In this document: positions 34,462 to 44,014 of the stretch, piece by piece
Layout of the letters: every line of letters begins with the position of its first letter
How positions within the stretch are numbered: the stretch's first letter is position 1
Assembly (NCBI RefSeq): GCF_022511585.1
Contig: NZ_JAKWBN010000001.1
Location: 854,269-918,268, forward strand
Source of the DNA: Shimazuella soli
GTDB taxonomy: Bacteria > Bacillota > Bacilli > Thermoactinomycetales > Thermoactinomycetaceae
DNA length: 64,000 nucleotides
Direction: 5' to 3'
Notes under the pieces: generated by a model
What the model was told of the DNA's origin: nothing
Seen by the model: only the letters and a program-made list of their open reading frames with translations
The model's database searches: none
Program-made: the position numbers and the translations under genes

Positions 34462-34995
34462 ATGTTTGAATTTATTACCTTAATATCCAAATGGATGTTG
34501 CCAGCTCTCATCGTATTTATCCCTTTATACGCGCTTTTTAAAAAAGTACCTATTTATGAGAGTTTTGTTGAAGGGGCGAAAGAAGGATTCCCTACAGTTA
34601 TTTCGATAATTCCACACCTCGTAGCGATGATGGTTGCAGTCGCAGTTTTTCGTGATACGGGAGCAATGCAATTTTATTTACACCTTTTGTCCCCTATATC
34701 CAATTGGTTTCATATACCAAGTGAAGTAATACCAATTGGTTTGTTACGACCTATATCGGGTATAGGAGCACTTGCTTTTGTAGAGAGCATATATCGAGAA
34801 TTTGGTCCTGATTCTTTTCTCGGTAAACTAGCTTCTACGATTCAAGCGAGTTCGGATACTACTTTATATGTTTTAACGGTATATTTTGGTGCTGTAGGGA
34901 TAAAGCGTTCGCTCTATGCTTTAAAAGTTGGTTTATGGGCGGATTTCATTGGGTTTGTAGCGTCACTCGCCGTTTGTTCCCTCATGTTTTTGTAA
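34462..34995 (+). CDS. spmB: Spore maturation protein B
   Basis: A membrane protein of about 177 residues, partner of SpmA. Conserved stretch: YESFVEGAKEGFPTVISIIPHLVAMMVAVAVFRDTGAM, then LLRPISGIGALAFVESI and SSDTTLYVLTVYFGAVGIKR. ATG 34462 is used. An in-frame ATG at 34381 lies within spmA and adds non-homologous residues. A terminator follows. Confidence 0.94.
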   Translation: MFEFITLISKWMLPALIVFIPLYALFKKVPIYESFVEGAKEGFPTVISIIPHLVAMMVAVAVFRDTGAMQFYLHLLSPISNWFHIPSEVIPIGLLRPISGIGALAFVESIYREFGPDSFLGKLASTIQASSDTTLYVLTVYFGAVGIKRSLYALKVGLWADFIGFVASLAVCSLMFL

Positions 34996-35024
34996 CATAT
35001 CGAAAGATACGATGATTATCCTCT

Positions 35025-35050
35025 GCTAGTAGAAAACTAGCTTTTTTTTT
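35025..35050 (+). terminator. Intrinsic terminator after spmB
   Basis: GCTAGT/ACTAGC with a short loop and nine T residues. Confidence 0.85.
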
Positions 35051-35084
35051 GTGAAAAAAGTAACATAGGAAGCGAGGTGACAAT

Positions 35085-35828
35085 TTGGTGGAACGTTTAC
35101 AAAAAATATTAGCTCAAGCAGGTATTGCTTCACGTCGTCAGGCGGAAGTGTTAATACAAGAAGGAAAAGTACAAGTAAATGGTCAAGTGGTAACAGAACT
35201 AGGCACAAAAGTAGATCCAGATAGTGATCACATTTTGGTAAAAGGCAAGTTAATTCAAAAGGAACAAAAGCGAACTTTTATCTTTTATAAACCGCTTTAT
35301 GTGATCTCTAGTATGTCAGACCCACAAAAGCGAAAAGTGGTACCAGACTTTTTTCGTCACATCAAGGAACGGGTCTATCCAGTTGGACGGTTAGATTATG
35401 ATACGGAAGGGTTATTACTTGTTACCAATGATGGAGAACTGGCCAATCATTTGTTGCATCCTCGATTTGAAGTAGAAAAACAATACATTGCTACTGTAAA
35501 AGGAATCCCTGATGAAAATAGCTTAGAACAATTACGCAAAGGTGTTTATTTAGAGGATGGATTAACAGCGCCTGCAGAGGTAAAGATGATACAAAAAAAA
35601 GATGAGGATGCCAAAATAAAATTGACGATCCATGAAGGGCGGAATCGACAAGTCCGTCGAATGTGTAAAGCAATTGGACATCCTGTCATGCATCTTATCC
35701 GTACAAGATTGGCAAACCTTACAATCAAAGGTTTAAAACGTGGAGAATTTAGGGAGTTGACTTCTCAGGAAGTGAAAAGTTTGAAAAAGTTACTAAGTGG
35801 TGAACGAAATCGAAATAGGCAAAAATAA
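35085..35828 (+). CDS. rluB: 23S rRNA pseudouridine synthase RluB
   Basis: About 247 residues. An N-terminal S4 RNA-binding domain (ERLQKILAQAGIASRRQAEVLIQEGKVQVNG) is followed by an RsuA-family catalytic domain with the aspartate motif GRLDYDTEGLLLVTNDGEL and the motif HEGRNRQVRRMCKAIGHPV. It probably modifies the 2605 region of 23S rRNA, as B. subtilis RluB does. TTG 35085 and GTG 35088 are adjacent possible starts after GAGGTGA. Located between spmB and the res genes as in B. subtilis. Confidence 0.92.
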   Translation: MVERLQKILAQAGIASRRQAEVLIQEGKVQVNGQVVTELGTKVDPDSDHILVKGKLIQKEQKRTFIFYKPLYVISSMSDPQKRKVVPDFFRHIKERVYPVGRLDYDTEGLLLVTNDGELANHLLHPRFEVEKQYIATVKGIPDENSLEQLRKGVYLEDGLTAPAEVKMIQKKDEDAKIKLTIHEGRNRQVRRMCKAIGHPVMHLIRTRLANLTIKGLKRGEFRELTSQEVKSLKKLLSGERNRNRQK

Positions 35829-36005
35829 TTTGACGCTACTTGTATAATAAAATAAAATTGCCATTTGCAAGCCTGTGGAAGGGTGCAAAGCTTTTATTAT
35901 GCTCATCATTTGATTTATGGACACTGATGTTATCTTCTTTATGGGGATCCGTATAACATGATCAAAGAGAGTTTTGTGTAATAAGGTAGAAACTAGGTGC
36001 AGAGA

Positions 36006-37568
36006 ATGATTGAAAATACAAAATGTGAATGTGGTCACAATAATCCTCTTGGAACAGTTCTTTGCGAACATTGTGGAAGGCCATTAGACGAGATTAGCGA
36101 TAGCAAGGAAAAGATCGATAAAGAAATGAGATACGAAGGGAAAGCACGTCGTTCTCTTACTTATCAAACGTCCATTATGGATCAAGTATGGAACTTTTTT
36201 TCTTCGGTGAAAATTGCAATCGTCCTCATTATTATCACATTGATCATGTCTGGTATTGGTACGATTTTTCCACAAGAGCAGTTTATTCCTTCTTCGTCAC
36301 CAGATACATACTATGAACAAACGTATGGAACGCTTGGAAAGTGGTTTTATCAATTAGGATTTTCTGATATGTATTCTTCTTGGTGGTTTGCTACATTAAT
36401 GTCGATGATTGGAATTTCCTTAGTGATCTGTAGTTTGGATCGTGTTATTCCTTTGTATCGGGCACTTAAAAATCAAAAAGTAGCAAAAAGTACCGTTTTT
36501 ATTGAACGGCAACGTATTTCATTAAAAGAGAATATGCTTGAGGACGTTCCTGCAAAAATAGATGATTTAGCAGATAAATTAGCTGCAAAAAGATACCATG
36601 TACGAAGAGAAGGCAATACACTGCTTGCTGAGAAAGGTCGTTTTAGTAGATGGGGCCCTTATATTAATCATATTGGGCTTATTATTTTCTTAGTTGGGAT
36701 TTTATTGCGCTATTTACCTGGATGGAATCTAGATGATTATGTCTGGGTGCAAGAGGGACAGACTGTTCGTGTTCCCCAGACTCATTATTATGTGAAAAAT
36801 GAAGGATCGTCGATAGAGTACTACAAAAGTACAGAGAAATCGAACAAGGGTCCGATTGTTAGTAAATATAGAACAAAAGCTGTATTATACCAAAAAGATA
36901 GTGCTGGAAAACTGATCCCTCTGACGAAAAAAACAATTTTAGTCAATGATCCATTGAACTACCAAGGTTTAAAATTATATCAATCGGATTTCCGTTCTGG
37001 AGACTTGACAGGGATTAAGTTTTCGCTCATTGATCGAAAAACGAAGAAGAATCTTGGGGTGTTTTCCGTAAATCTTTCCCAGATTTCGGAGTCACAGATA
37101 TATAAAGTGGGAGACTTGCGAGTAAAAATCAAAGACTATTACCCTGATTTTGCGATTGAAAATAATGTTCCTGTTACCAAATCCCAAGATCCAAATCAAC
37201 CAGCTTTTTTGTTTGAAACGATAGAAAAAGGCAAAACAAAAGGGGAAAATTCCTTAGTTATTTCTGGGATGAATTTTCCAAATCCCAAAAGTAATAAATA
37301 CGATATTGGGCTTGCTGGATTTGACATGGTTAATACAGCAGGGCTTATGGTTCGAGTTGAAAAAAGCCTGCCTATTTATTTAATTGGTGGAATTATTTCC
37401 ATGATAGGTTTAGTCATGGGCTTTTATTGGCAACATCGAAGAGTATGGATCAGAGTTCAAGACAGAATATTGTATTTAGGAGCACATACAAATAAAAATT
37501 GGTTTGCGCTTCGTAGGGAGTTATCACAGATCGGCTTTAGCCATCTAGTGAAGGAGATAGAAAAATGA
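36006..37568 (+). CDS. resB: Cytochrome c biogenesis protein ResB
   Basis: About 520 residues. It begins with a small zinc-ribbon-like segment (CECGHNNPLGTVLCEHCGRPL), then the ResB/Ccs1 membrane protein: three N-terminal transmembrane segments, a large extracytoplasmic domain (about residues 240-440) and a final helix. ResB and ResC form the system II heme handling complex. ATG 36006 is preferred over GTG 35997. In B. subtilis resA precedes resB. No resA is found between rluB and this gene. The 168-bp gap there holds no gene. Confidence 0.92.
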   Translation: MIENTKCECGHNNPLGTVLCEHCGRPLDEISDSKEKIDKEMRYEGKARRSLTYQTSIMDQVWNFFSSVKIAIVLIIITLIMSGIGTIFPQEQFIPSSSPDTYYEQTYGTLGKWFYQLGFSDMYSSWWFATLMSMIGISLVICSLDRVIPLYRALKNQKVAKSTVFIERQRISLKENMLEDVPAKIDDLADKLAAKRYHVRREGNTLLAEKGRFSRWGPYINHIGLIIFLVGILLRYLPGWNLDDYVWVQEGQTVRVPQTHYYVKNEGSSIEYYKSTEKSNKGPIVSKYRTKAVLYQKDSAGKLIPLTKKTILVNDPLNYQGLKLYQSDFRSGDLTGIKFSLIDRKTKKNLGVFSVNLSQISESQIYKVGDLRVKIKDYYPDFAIENNVPVTKSQDPNQPAFLFETIEKGKTKGENSLVISGMNFPNPKSNKYDIGLAGFDMVNTAGLMVRVEKSLPIYLIGGIISMIGLVMGFYWQHRRVWIRVQDRILYLGAHTNKNWFALRRELSQIGFSHLVKEIEK

Positions 37569-38752
37569 CTACCGTAATGAATAATCTCTTATATGGGACA
37601 TTTATCTTATATCTGGTTTCTGCAATCGTTTTTGTAGTTGTAGCAACAGAGTCAAAAAATCGTTCCAAAGTGTGGAGAAGACTCGCCATCATTCTCAGCA
37701 TTGCAGGGGTAGTGATCCATGTAGCATTTATGATTACAAGAATTGTGATCGGCGGTCATTTTCCAACTAGTAATATGTTTGAGTTTATTGCTTTTTTGTG
37801 TTTTGCTTTGGTGCTGGCGTTTATTGTTATTTTTGCAATATACAGAACCTATGTATTAGGTGCATTTGTAATGCCATTGGCAGTGGTGTTACTGGCTTAT
37901 GCTGCTGTTTTTCCACGAAATATTCAACCCTTGATTCCCGCACTTCAAAGCCACTGGTTATATATTCATGTGACTACTGCTGCTCTGGGACAAGGTGCTT
38001 TTGCTGTATCCTGTGTAGCAGGATTAATTTATCTCATTTATCAAGTTGGGAAGGGCGAAAAGCCCAAACATGCAAAGTATTTGGAGATGACTTTGATTAT
38101 TCTTGTTATGCTAGTCGGATTTTCAATTGCTTCCTTGCTCTTCCAAACATTTGGATACCAAGCAAGCTTTATCCATCAAGTGAATGAAAATCAAGTGATA
38201 GAAGAGTATAATTTACCGCCAATTGTTGCCCCAAATGAAAGTAAAGCAGTAAAAGTAGATCAATTTCTAAGTTATCAAGGTCCTCTATTTGAAGCACCTT
38301 CTTGGATGAAAGGAGAAAAAGCAGCAAGTAAATTTAATTCTGTAATTTGGGGAATTGTGGTAGGATTAGTTTTATACGCTATCTACCGAGCTATCGCCAG
38401 AAAAAATCTCTATCAATTGCTCTATCCTCTGGTGCGAAAATTAGATCCAGAGTTATTAGATGAGATCAGCTATCGTGGTGTAGCCATCGGGTATCCTCTC
38501 TTTACATTGGGGGCTCTTATATTTGCAATGATTTGGGCAAATGAAGCATGGGGAAGACCATGGGGATGGGACCCAAAAGAGACTTGGGCATTTATTACTT
38601 GGATGTTCTATAGTGCGTATCTGCACTTGCGGTTATCTCGAGGCTGGGTTGGTATGAAATCTGCTTGGCTAGCAGTAGGTGGGTTTGTTATCATTATGTT
38701 GAATCTGATAGTTATAAATCTTGTTATTTCTGGCCTCCATTCCTATGCTTGA
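37565..38752 (+). CDS. resC: Cytochrome c biogenesis protein ResC (CcsA/CcsB type)
   Basis: A polytopic membrane protein of 395 residues with the heme-binding WWD motif (WGRPWGWDPKETWAFITW near residue 335) and flanking histidines. Together with ResB it delivers heme to apocytochrome c outside the membrane. Overlaps resB by 4 bp (ATGA). Confidence 0.94.
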   Translation: MTTVMNNLLYGTFILYLVSAIVFVVVATESKNRSKVWRRLAIILSIAGVVIHVAFMITRIVIGGHFPTSNMFEFIAFLCFALVLAFIVIFAIYRTYVLGAFVMPLAVVLLAYAAVFPRNIQPLIPALQSHWLYIHVTTAALGQGAFAVSCVAGLIYLIYQVGKGEKPKHAKYLEMTLIILVMLVGFSIASLLFQTFGYQASFIHQVNENQVIEEYNLPPIVAPNESKAVKVDQFLSYQGPLFEAPSWMKGEKAASKFNSVIWGIVVGLVLYAIYRAIARKNLYQLLYPLVRKLDPELLDEISYRGVAIGYPLFTLGALIFAMIWANEAWGRPWGWDPKETWAFITWMFYSAYLHLRLSRGWVGMKSAWLAVGGFVIIMLNLIVINLVISGLHSYA

Positions 38753-38788
38753 GAATGGAGATGGAAGAGTTCGTAAGAGGTGAATGTA

Positions 38789-39517
38789 TTGGCATCTAAT
38801 GAAGGCAAAACTTATTCTATCTTAGTCGTAGATGACGAAGATCGCATCCGGCGTTTGCTTAGGATGTATTTGGAACGAGAAGGTTATGTTATTGAAGAAG
38901 CAGAAGATGGGGAAATAGCAGTCCAAAAAGCATCTTCACAAAATTACGATCTCATCTTATTAGATCTGATGTTACCAGGTATGGATGGTTTGGAAGTTTG
39001 TGCAGAGATTAGAAAACATAAAGCTACTCCCATCATTATGTTAACAGCTCGTGGAGAAGAAACAAATCGAGTAGAAGGATTCGAAGCTGGTACGGATGAT
39101 TATGTAGTCAAACCCTTTAGTCCCAGAGAATTGGTGCATCGCGTGAAAGCTGTACTTCGACGTGCATCTGCAACCGCATACTTATCTACGAATACGGAAA
39201 CACATAATGTTATTGTTTTTCCAGAACTTACAATTGATAACGATGCTCATGAAGTAAAAGCAGGCGGCAAATCAATCTCTCTTACACCTAAAGAATATGA
39301 GTTACTGTATTACCTAGCACAGTCACCCGATAAAGTATTTACCCGTGAAACTCTGCTGCGTGATGTATGGAATTATGAGTTTTTCGGTGATTTGCGAACC
39401 GTTGATACTCACGTGAAACGGCTTCGAGAAAAATTAAATCGTGCATCCAATCGTGCAGCATCGATGATAACTACAGTTTGGGGTGTAGGTTATAAACTAG
39501 AGGTGCCCAAAGAGTGA
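38789..39517 (+). CDS. resD: Response regulator ResD
   Basis: An OmpR/PhoB-type regulator of about 242 residues. The receiver domain has the acidic pocket (VVDDEDRIRRL), the phosphorylated Asp in LILLDLMLPGMDG and the conserved Lys in DDYVVKPFSPREL. The C-terminal winged helix ends ...TVWGVGYKLEVPKE. In B. subtilis ResD activates respiration and anaerobic genes. AGAGGTG at 38776-38782 suits TTG 38789 better than GTG 38780. Overlaps resE. Confidence 0.92.
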   Translation: MASNEGKTYSILVVDDEDRIRRLLRMYLEREGYVIEEAEDGEIAVQKASSQNYDLILLDLMLPGMDGLEVCAEIRKHKATPIIMLTARGEETNRVEGFEAGTDDYVVKPFSPRELVHRVKAVLRRASATAYLSTNTETHNVIVFPELTIDNDAHEVKAGGKSISLTPKEYELLYYLAQSPDKVFTRETLLRDVWNYEFFGDLRTVDTHVKRLREKLNRASNRAASMITTVWGVGYKLEVPKE

Positions 39518-41313
39518 TTTTAAGAAGTGTTGTCGGGAAACTGTGGCTTACGATAATTATTTTGGTTTCACTCGTGCTGATTCTTCTGAGTTTGTTTTTA
39601 AATCAACAAGTGGAAAAGACATATGTGCAAGACCAACAAATTAGTCTAAGTAAGCTAGCAGATGTCGTACAACGCAAATTAAACAGTACGATGATTGATA
39701 TGCCTAACTATGTTGCTAATACGATTGCCATTGCCAAACAATTTAATACACACGTAGTTGTTGTAGATCGGAATGGGAATGTTTTACCTACTCTATCTTC
39801 TTTTGAAGACTCTATTCCAAAAACACTAATTCAAAAAGCCAATTTACCATACATATTAGCTGGAAATAAAAGCGTAGCCGTTGGGCGTATTCCATCAACG
39901 GAATCCATTTTAACAAGTGCCTTTCAAAAAAATGATGTGTTTTTAGTTGGAGTTCCATATAAGAAAGATAATAAGACGATTGGTGCGATATTACTGTATC
40001 AAACAAAAGATCAGTTGAGTGTTTCGGATATCAAACACTGGATCTTTTACTCTGCTCTCATTGGTATTGCTTTAACTACTGTTTTTGCTTTCTTCTTGTC
40101 AACACGTATTACCCAACCACTGATTCAAATGCAAAAAGCAGCTGAGAAAATGGCTCTTGGTCAATTCTCCACTCGTGTTCGAGTCAGGCCGCATGAACGC
40201 GATGAAATAGCTGATCTTGCGATCACGTTTAATCGTATGGCTCGACAGTTGGAAGAATCCATTAATCTTTTATCTCATGAGAAGGAACAGTTGACTAGTA
40301 TTTTAAGAAGTATGGTTGATGGAGTATTGACCATCAGTGCTTCAGGTAAAGTCATTGTTACCAATCCACCTGCTGAAAGATTGTTAACTCTATATGATTT
40401 TCCGCATTCCCGTTTACTTCCGCCTCCACTGGAAACCGCATTTCGCCAAGTATTGGAGGAGGAGAAAGAGTATCAGGGAGACATTACGGAACAAGGAAGA
40501 ACTTGGTCTGTTGTCATGACCCCATTATATGCGAGGAATCAAGTGAGGGGAGCAGTAGCAGTTCTTCGAGATGTTACAGACGAACGGTTACTAGAAAAGT
40601 TCCGCAAAGATTTTGTGGCCAATGTTTCCCATGAACTCCGGACACCGCTCGCTATGTTACAAGGATATAGTGAAGCATTGTTAGACGATATTGCAGAAAC
40701 ACCAGAAGTCCGACACGAGATTGCTCAAGTGATTAATGATGAGTCACAACGCATGGGTAGATTAGTCAGTCAGCTGCTTGATTTGGCGAGGATGGAAGCT
40801 GGATATATTGACTTAGAACCAACATTTATCTCTCTACATCCATTTATCACCCGGGTATGCCGAAAATTTGCAAACTTGGCAGAAGAGCAAAAAGTTGAGT
40901 TAACAAGTGATTTCCACAATCCATTGCCTGAAGTTTTTTGGGATACGGACAAAGTGGAACAAATTTTGACTAACTTAGTTGGAAATGCAATACGACATAC
41001 ACCAGAAGATGGTACCGTTACGGTAAAAGTTTATTGGGAGAATGACTACGTTCATCTTGATGTTGTCGATACAGGAGAAGGAATACCAGAAGAAGACTTG
41101 CCATTTTTATTTGAGAGGTTCTACAAAGCGGATAAATCTCGGAAACGGGATAATGCTTCTGGAACTGGACTCGGATTGTCGATCGTAAAACATTTAGTCA
41201 AAGCGCATGAAGGCGATGTTACTGTTCGAAGTAAATTGGGTGTGGGGACAACGTTCTCTGTTCAGTTGCCAGTAGAGGTAAAGCTGGAGAACGACGAGGA
41301 GTTAATAGGATAA
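39514..41313 (+). CDS. resE: Sensor histidine kinase ResE
   Basis: A 599-residue membrane kinase. An N-terminal helix, an extracytoplasmic sensor region (about residues 33-170), a second helix, HAMP (FFLSTRITQPLIQMQKAAEKMALGQF), a PAS-like domain, and the kinase core: H box FVANVSHELRTPLAMLQGY, N box NLVGNAIRHTPEDG, G boxes DTGEGI and GTGLGLSIVK. It phosphorylates ResD. GTG 39514 overlaps the resD stop. The operon ends with a terminator. Confidence 0.93.
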   Translation: MILRSVVGKLWLTIIILVSLVLILLSLFLNQQVEKTYVQDQQISLSKLADVVQRKLNSTMIDMPNYVANTIAIAKQFNTHVVVVDRNGNVLPTLSSFEDSIPKTLIQKANLPYILAGNKSVAVGRIPSTESILTSAFQKNDVFLVGVPYKKDNKTIGAILLYQTKDQLSVSDIKHWIFYSALIGIALTTVFAFFLSTRITQPLIQMQKAAEKMALGQFSTRVRVRPHERDEIADLAITFNRMARQLEESINLLSHEKEQLTSILRSMVDGVLTISASGKVIVTNPPAERLLTLYDFPHSRLLPPPLETAFRQVLEEEKEYQGDITEQGRTWSVVMTPLYARNQVRGAVAVLRDVTDERLLEKFRKDFVANVSHELRTPLAMLQGYSEALLDDIAETPEVRHEIAQVINDESQRMGRLVSQLLDLARMEAGYIDLEPTFISLHPFITRVCRKFANLAEEQKVELTSDFHNPLPEVFWDTDKVEQILTNLVGNAIRHTPEDGTVTVKVYWENDYVHLDVVDTGEGIPEEDLPFLFERFYKADKSRKRDNASGTGLGLSIVKHLVKAHEGDVTVRSKLGVGTTFSVQLPVEVKLENDEELIG

Positions 41314-41317
41314 CGAA

Positions 41318-41355
41318 AAAAGATGTTGGTCTATCCGTGACCGACATCTTTTTTT
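41318..41355 (+). terminator. Intrinsic terminator of the res operon
   Basis: AAAGATGT/ACATCTTT stem with an extra paired GGTC/GACC segment and a T-run. Confidence 0.85.
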
Positions 41356-41440
41356 GTAAATATCTCAAAGGGAACAAAAACTATTTTCTATTGTTGTGTT
41401 ACTATAATGATAAGCTCACTAGTTGGAAAAGGTAAGACGA

Positions 41441-41647
41441 ATGCGACGATTTCTGCGCTTTCTTCAGAGTTGGTTGTCCAGGAAGGACGTTGTGACCTAC
41501 GGATCTACCACAGCACCTCAGATCGTGATCTGCTCTGATAAACTTAATGAGATCAAAATGGGTCCGTGGACGGTGCAGGTGGTGAATCAAGAGCCCATCC
41601 GAAAGGCAGCGCCTCCTGAATGGGAGCTTTGGAACGCGGCTAAGTGA
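41441..41647 (+). CDS. Unassigned small protein
   Basis: About 68 residues: basic N-terminus (MRRFLRFLQSWLSRKD), then a compact tail with several aromatic and Pro residues (MGPWTVQVVNQEPIRKAAPPEWELWNAAK). No membrane segment. AAAGG at 41428-41432 precedes ATG 41441, and a TATAAT lies at 41403-41408. It is flanked by terminators on both sides, so it is an independent unit. No family is recognised. Confidence 0.55.
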   Translation: MRRFLRFLQSWLSRKDVVTYGSTTAPQIVICSDKLNEIKMGPWTVQVVNQEPIRKAAPPEWELWNAAK

Positions 41648-41652
41648 GAAAA

Positions 41653-41692
41653 GACCGGCTTGTATCTATTTCTTCAATAGATCAAGTCGGTC
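41653..41692. terminator. Bidirectional terminator
   Basis: A long, slightly imperfect stem (GACCG.CTTG..ATCTAT with ATAGAT.AAG.CGGTC) between convergent genes. Confidence 0.7.
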
Positions 41693-41709
41693 ACTCGTTT
41701 CAAAACATT

Positions 41710-42381
41710 TTAAGGAACTTGTGGGCGCATCACGATTTGGCCATAGATGACTTCTTTAGGAGAAGATACAACTATTAGAACCGTTTCTGCGACTTTTTCA
41801 GGTGGCAGAGCCCAATCTTTGGGAGTGCCAAAACTCGTTTTAATGGATCCAGGACAGATGGTGGATACGCGTACATGATGAGGTTTTAACTCTTGGGTAA
41901 GTGCATCTGATAGAGCCATTAATGCAAATTTGGATGCACAGTATCCTCCCCCTCGGGCAAATGCTCCTAGACCTGCACCACTTGAAATATTTACAATATG
42001 GCCTTTTGTCGCTTTCAAGTGAGGGATAGCATATTTGCAAGTAAGAAAAGGCCCTTTGCTATTTACATCAAGCATCTCATCCCACTGTTCTTCTGTTAAT
42101 TCATCGACTGGAGCAAAATGTCCAACTCCAGCATTGTTTACTAAAATATCGAGTTTACCCCACTTTGCTATCGCCTGCTCGATGACATCTTTTACTTGGT
42201 TTTGTTTGGTGATATCACAAGCTATAGGGAGAATTTGCTCAGGTGCTATTTCGGTTAATTTGTTTAAAGATTCTTTATCCCGAGCAGTAGCAACCACACG
42301 ATATCCTATTTGAACAAATTGTTTTACAATTTCATAGCCTACTCCTCGACTTGCTCCCGTTACAATAGCTACTTTGCTCAC
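41710..42381 (-). CDS. Short-chain dehydrogenase/reductase
   Basis: A classical SDR of 223 residues. It has the cofactor motif TGASRGVG at residues 8-15, the NNAGVG segment, catalytic Ser in NISSGAG and the YxxxK pair in GGYCASKFALMALS. An Arg right after the glycine motif and Arg in VVATARD suggest NADP(H). Similar to FabG-like and SDR proteins of unknown substrate. Single gene on the minus strand, 49 bp downstream of serA. Confidence 0.85.
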   Translation of the reverse strand: MSKVAIVTGASRGVGYEIVKQFVQIGYRVVATARDKESLNKLTEIAPEQILPIACDITKQNQVKDVIEQAIAKWGKLDILVNNAGVGHFAPVDELTEEQWDEMLDVNSKGPFLTCKYAIPHLKATKGHIVNISSGAGLGAFARGGGYCASKFALMALSDALTQELKPHHVRVSTICPGSIKTSFGTPKDWALPPEKVAETVLIVVSSPKEVIYGQIVMRPQVP

Positions 42382-42430
42382 GATGGTTCCTCCTAATACA
42401 ATCGTTTATAGGGCTATTATAACGTAATCA

Positions 42431-44014
42431 CTAAAGCTCTATCACTTGAACTCCATTTACTACCCCGCACCCACGTAGATTTTCAAGAGCATCTTCGTCA
42501 ATACCTTTGTCTATTCCTAGCAGCATAATGGCTTGTCCACCGATTGTTTCTCGACCAACTTGCATCGTAGCAATGTTTACATTGTCGTTTCCGAGGATTG
42601 TCCCAACTTTTCCAACAACCCCTGGTTGGTCTTGATGAGTGATGTGTAGAATATGCCCTTCTGGGACAACATCAACGGAATATCCATTTACTTTGGTGAT
42701 TCTAGCTCCAAATCCATTTAGTAATGTACCAGAAACCGTAGTTTTCCCTCTGCTGGTTGTAATATCTACTGTTATCAATTGTGTAAATCCATGACTAGCA
42801 GTGGATTTTTTTTCAAGAACTTCAATTCCACGATTTTTTGCCACATGTGGGGCGTTTACTTGGTTAATTCCATCAAGATGCTCTGAGAGTACGCTGCTCA
42901 GTAAAGCTCGTGTTAATGCGGAAACTTCAAGGTCTGCTACTTCTCCACCATAGGAAATAATCATTCTTTGCAGGGCACCAGCTGCCAATTGGGAAGCAAA
43001 TTTTCCTAGTTTTTCTACTAACGGCAGGTAAGGTCCTATTTTCCTTTGTAATTCAGCTGATAGAGAAGGAAGATTTACTGCATTTTTGAATGGTTCGTCT
43101 CGGAGTATATGCAGTACTTCTTCTGCAACGTCAATAGCTACATTTTCTTGTGCCTCTACGGTAGAAGCTCCAAGGTGAGGCGTGACAATAACTTGTGGTA
43201 AGACAAAGAGTGGGTGATCAGCAGCAGGTGGTTCTTGTTCAAATACATCCAACGCAGCTCCCGCAACTTTGCCAGATTGAATAGCGGCGACAAGTGCATG
43301 CTCATCAATAATACCACCACGAGCACAATTCAAAATACGAACTCCATCTTTCATCTGATGAAAAGCGTCACTATTGATGAGATGACGGGTTTGTTTGGTT
43401 AAAGGAGTATGAACAGTAATAAAATCTCCTGCCCGTATAGCATCTTCAAACGAAGCTTTTTGTACACCCAGTTCTTCGGCACGGGCAGCAGTCAAATAGG
43501 GATCAAACGCGACGACATTCATCCGAAAAGCTTTTGCTCTGCGGGCCAATTCTGCACCAATACGTCCTAATCCGATGATGCTTAATGTTTTTCCATTAAG
43601 CTCCACTCCAACGTACTCTTTTCGTTTCCATTCTCCATTAACGGTGGAACGATAAGCTTGTGGAATATTTCGGGACAGGGAGATGAGCATTGCAAAAGTG
43701 TGCTCAGCGGTTGAAATCGTATTTCCATCTGGAGCGTTCATCACGATAATGCCGCGTTTTGTAGCAGAGTCAACATCGATATTATCTACACCTACTCCAG
43801 CTCTGCCAATTACTTTCAATTTATGAGCTCTTTTTAGTACTTCTGCGGTCACTTGTGTTTGACTACGAACGAGCAATGCATCTGCGTCTTCGATTTCGAG
43901 TAAAAGTTCGTCAGGGGTCAATCCTGTTTTTTTCACCACTTGTACATCTGTTGCTTCTGTAAGAGCAGCCAATCCTAAATCGCTTATATTATCTGTTACC
44001 AATACTTTAAACAT
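42431..44014 (-). CDS. serA: D-3-phosphoglycerate dehydrogenase
   Basis: A long-form SerA of 527 residues: substrate-binding and NAD domains (GRAGVGVDNIDVDSA, GLGRIGAELARRAKAF), catalytic Arg/Glu/His set with HLGAS near residue 280, an intervening domain, and a C-terminal ACT domain for serine feedback (ILHITHQDQPGVVGKVGTILGNDNVNIATMQVGRE). It commits 3-phosphoglycerate to serine. ATG 44014 gives the usual MFKVLVTDNISD start and overlaps the preceding aminotransferase gene by 8 bp, so both share the T-box leader. Confidence 0.95.
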   Translation of the reverse strand: MFKVLVTDNISDLGLAALTEATDVQVVKKTGLTPDELLLEIEDADALLVRSQTQVTAEVLKRAHKLKVIGRAGVGVDNIDVDSATKRGIIVMNAPDGNTISTAEHTFAMLISLSRNIPQAYRSTVNGEWKRKEYVGVELNGKTLSIIGLGRIGAELARRAKAFRMNVVAFDPYLTAARAEELGVQKASFEDAIRAGDFITVHTPLTKQTRHLINSDAFHQMKDGVRILNCARGGIIDEHALVAAIQSGKVAGAALDVFEQEPPAADHPLFVLPQVIVTPHLGASTVEAQENVAIDVAEEVLHILRDEPFKNAVNLPSLSAELQRKIGPYLPLVEKLGKFASQLAAGALQRMIISYGGEVADLEVSALTRALLSSVLSEHLDGINQVNAPHVAKNRGIEVLEKKSTASHGFTQLITVDITTSRGKTTVSGTLLNGFGARITKVNGYSVDVVPEGHILHITHQDQPGVVGKVGTILGNDNVNIATMQVGRETIGGQAIMLLGIDKGIDEDALENLRGCGVVNGVQVIEL

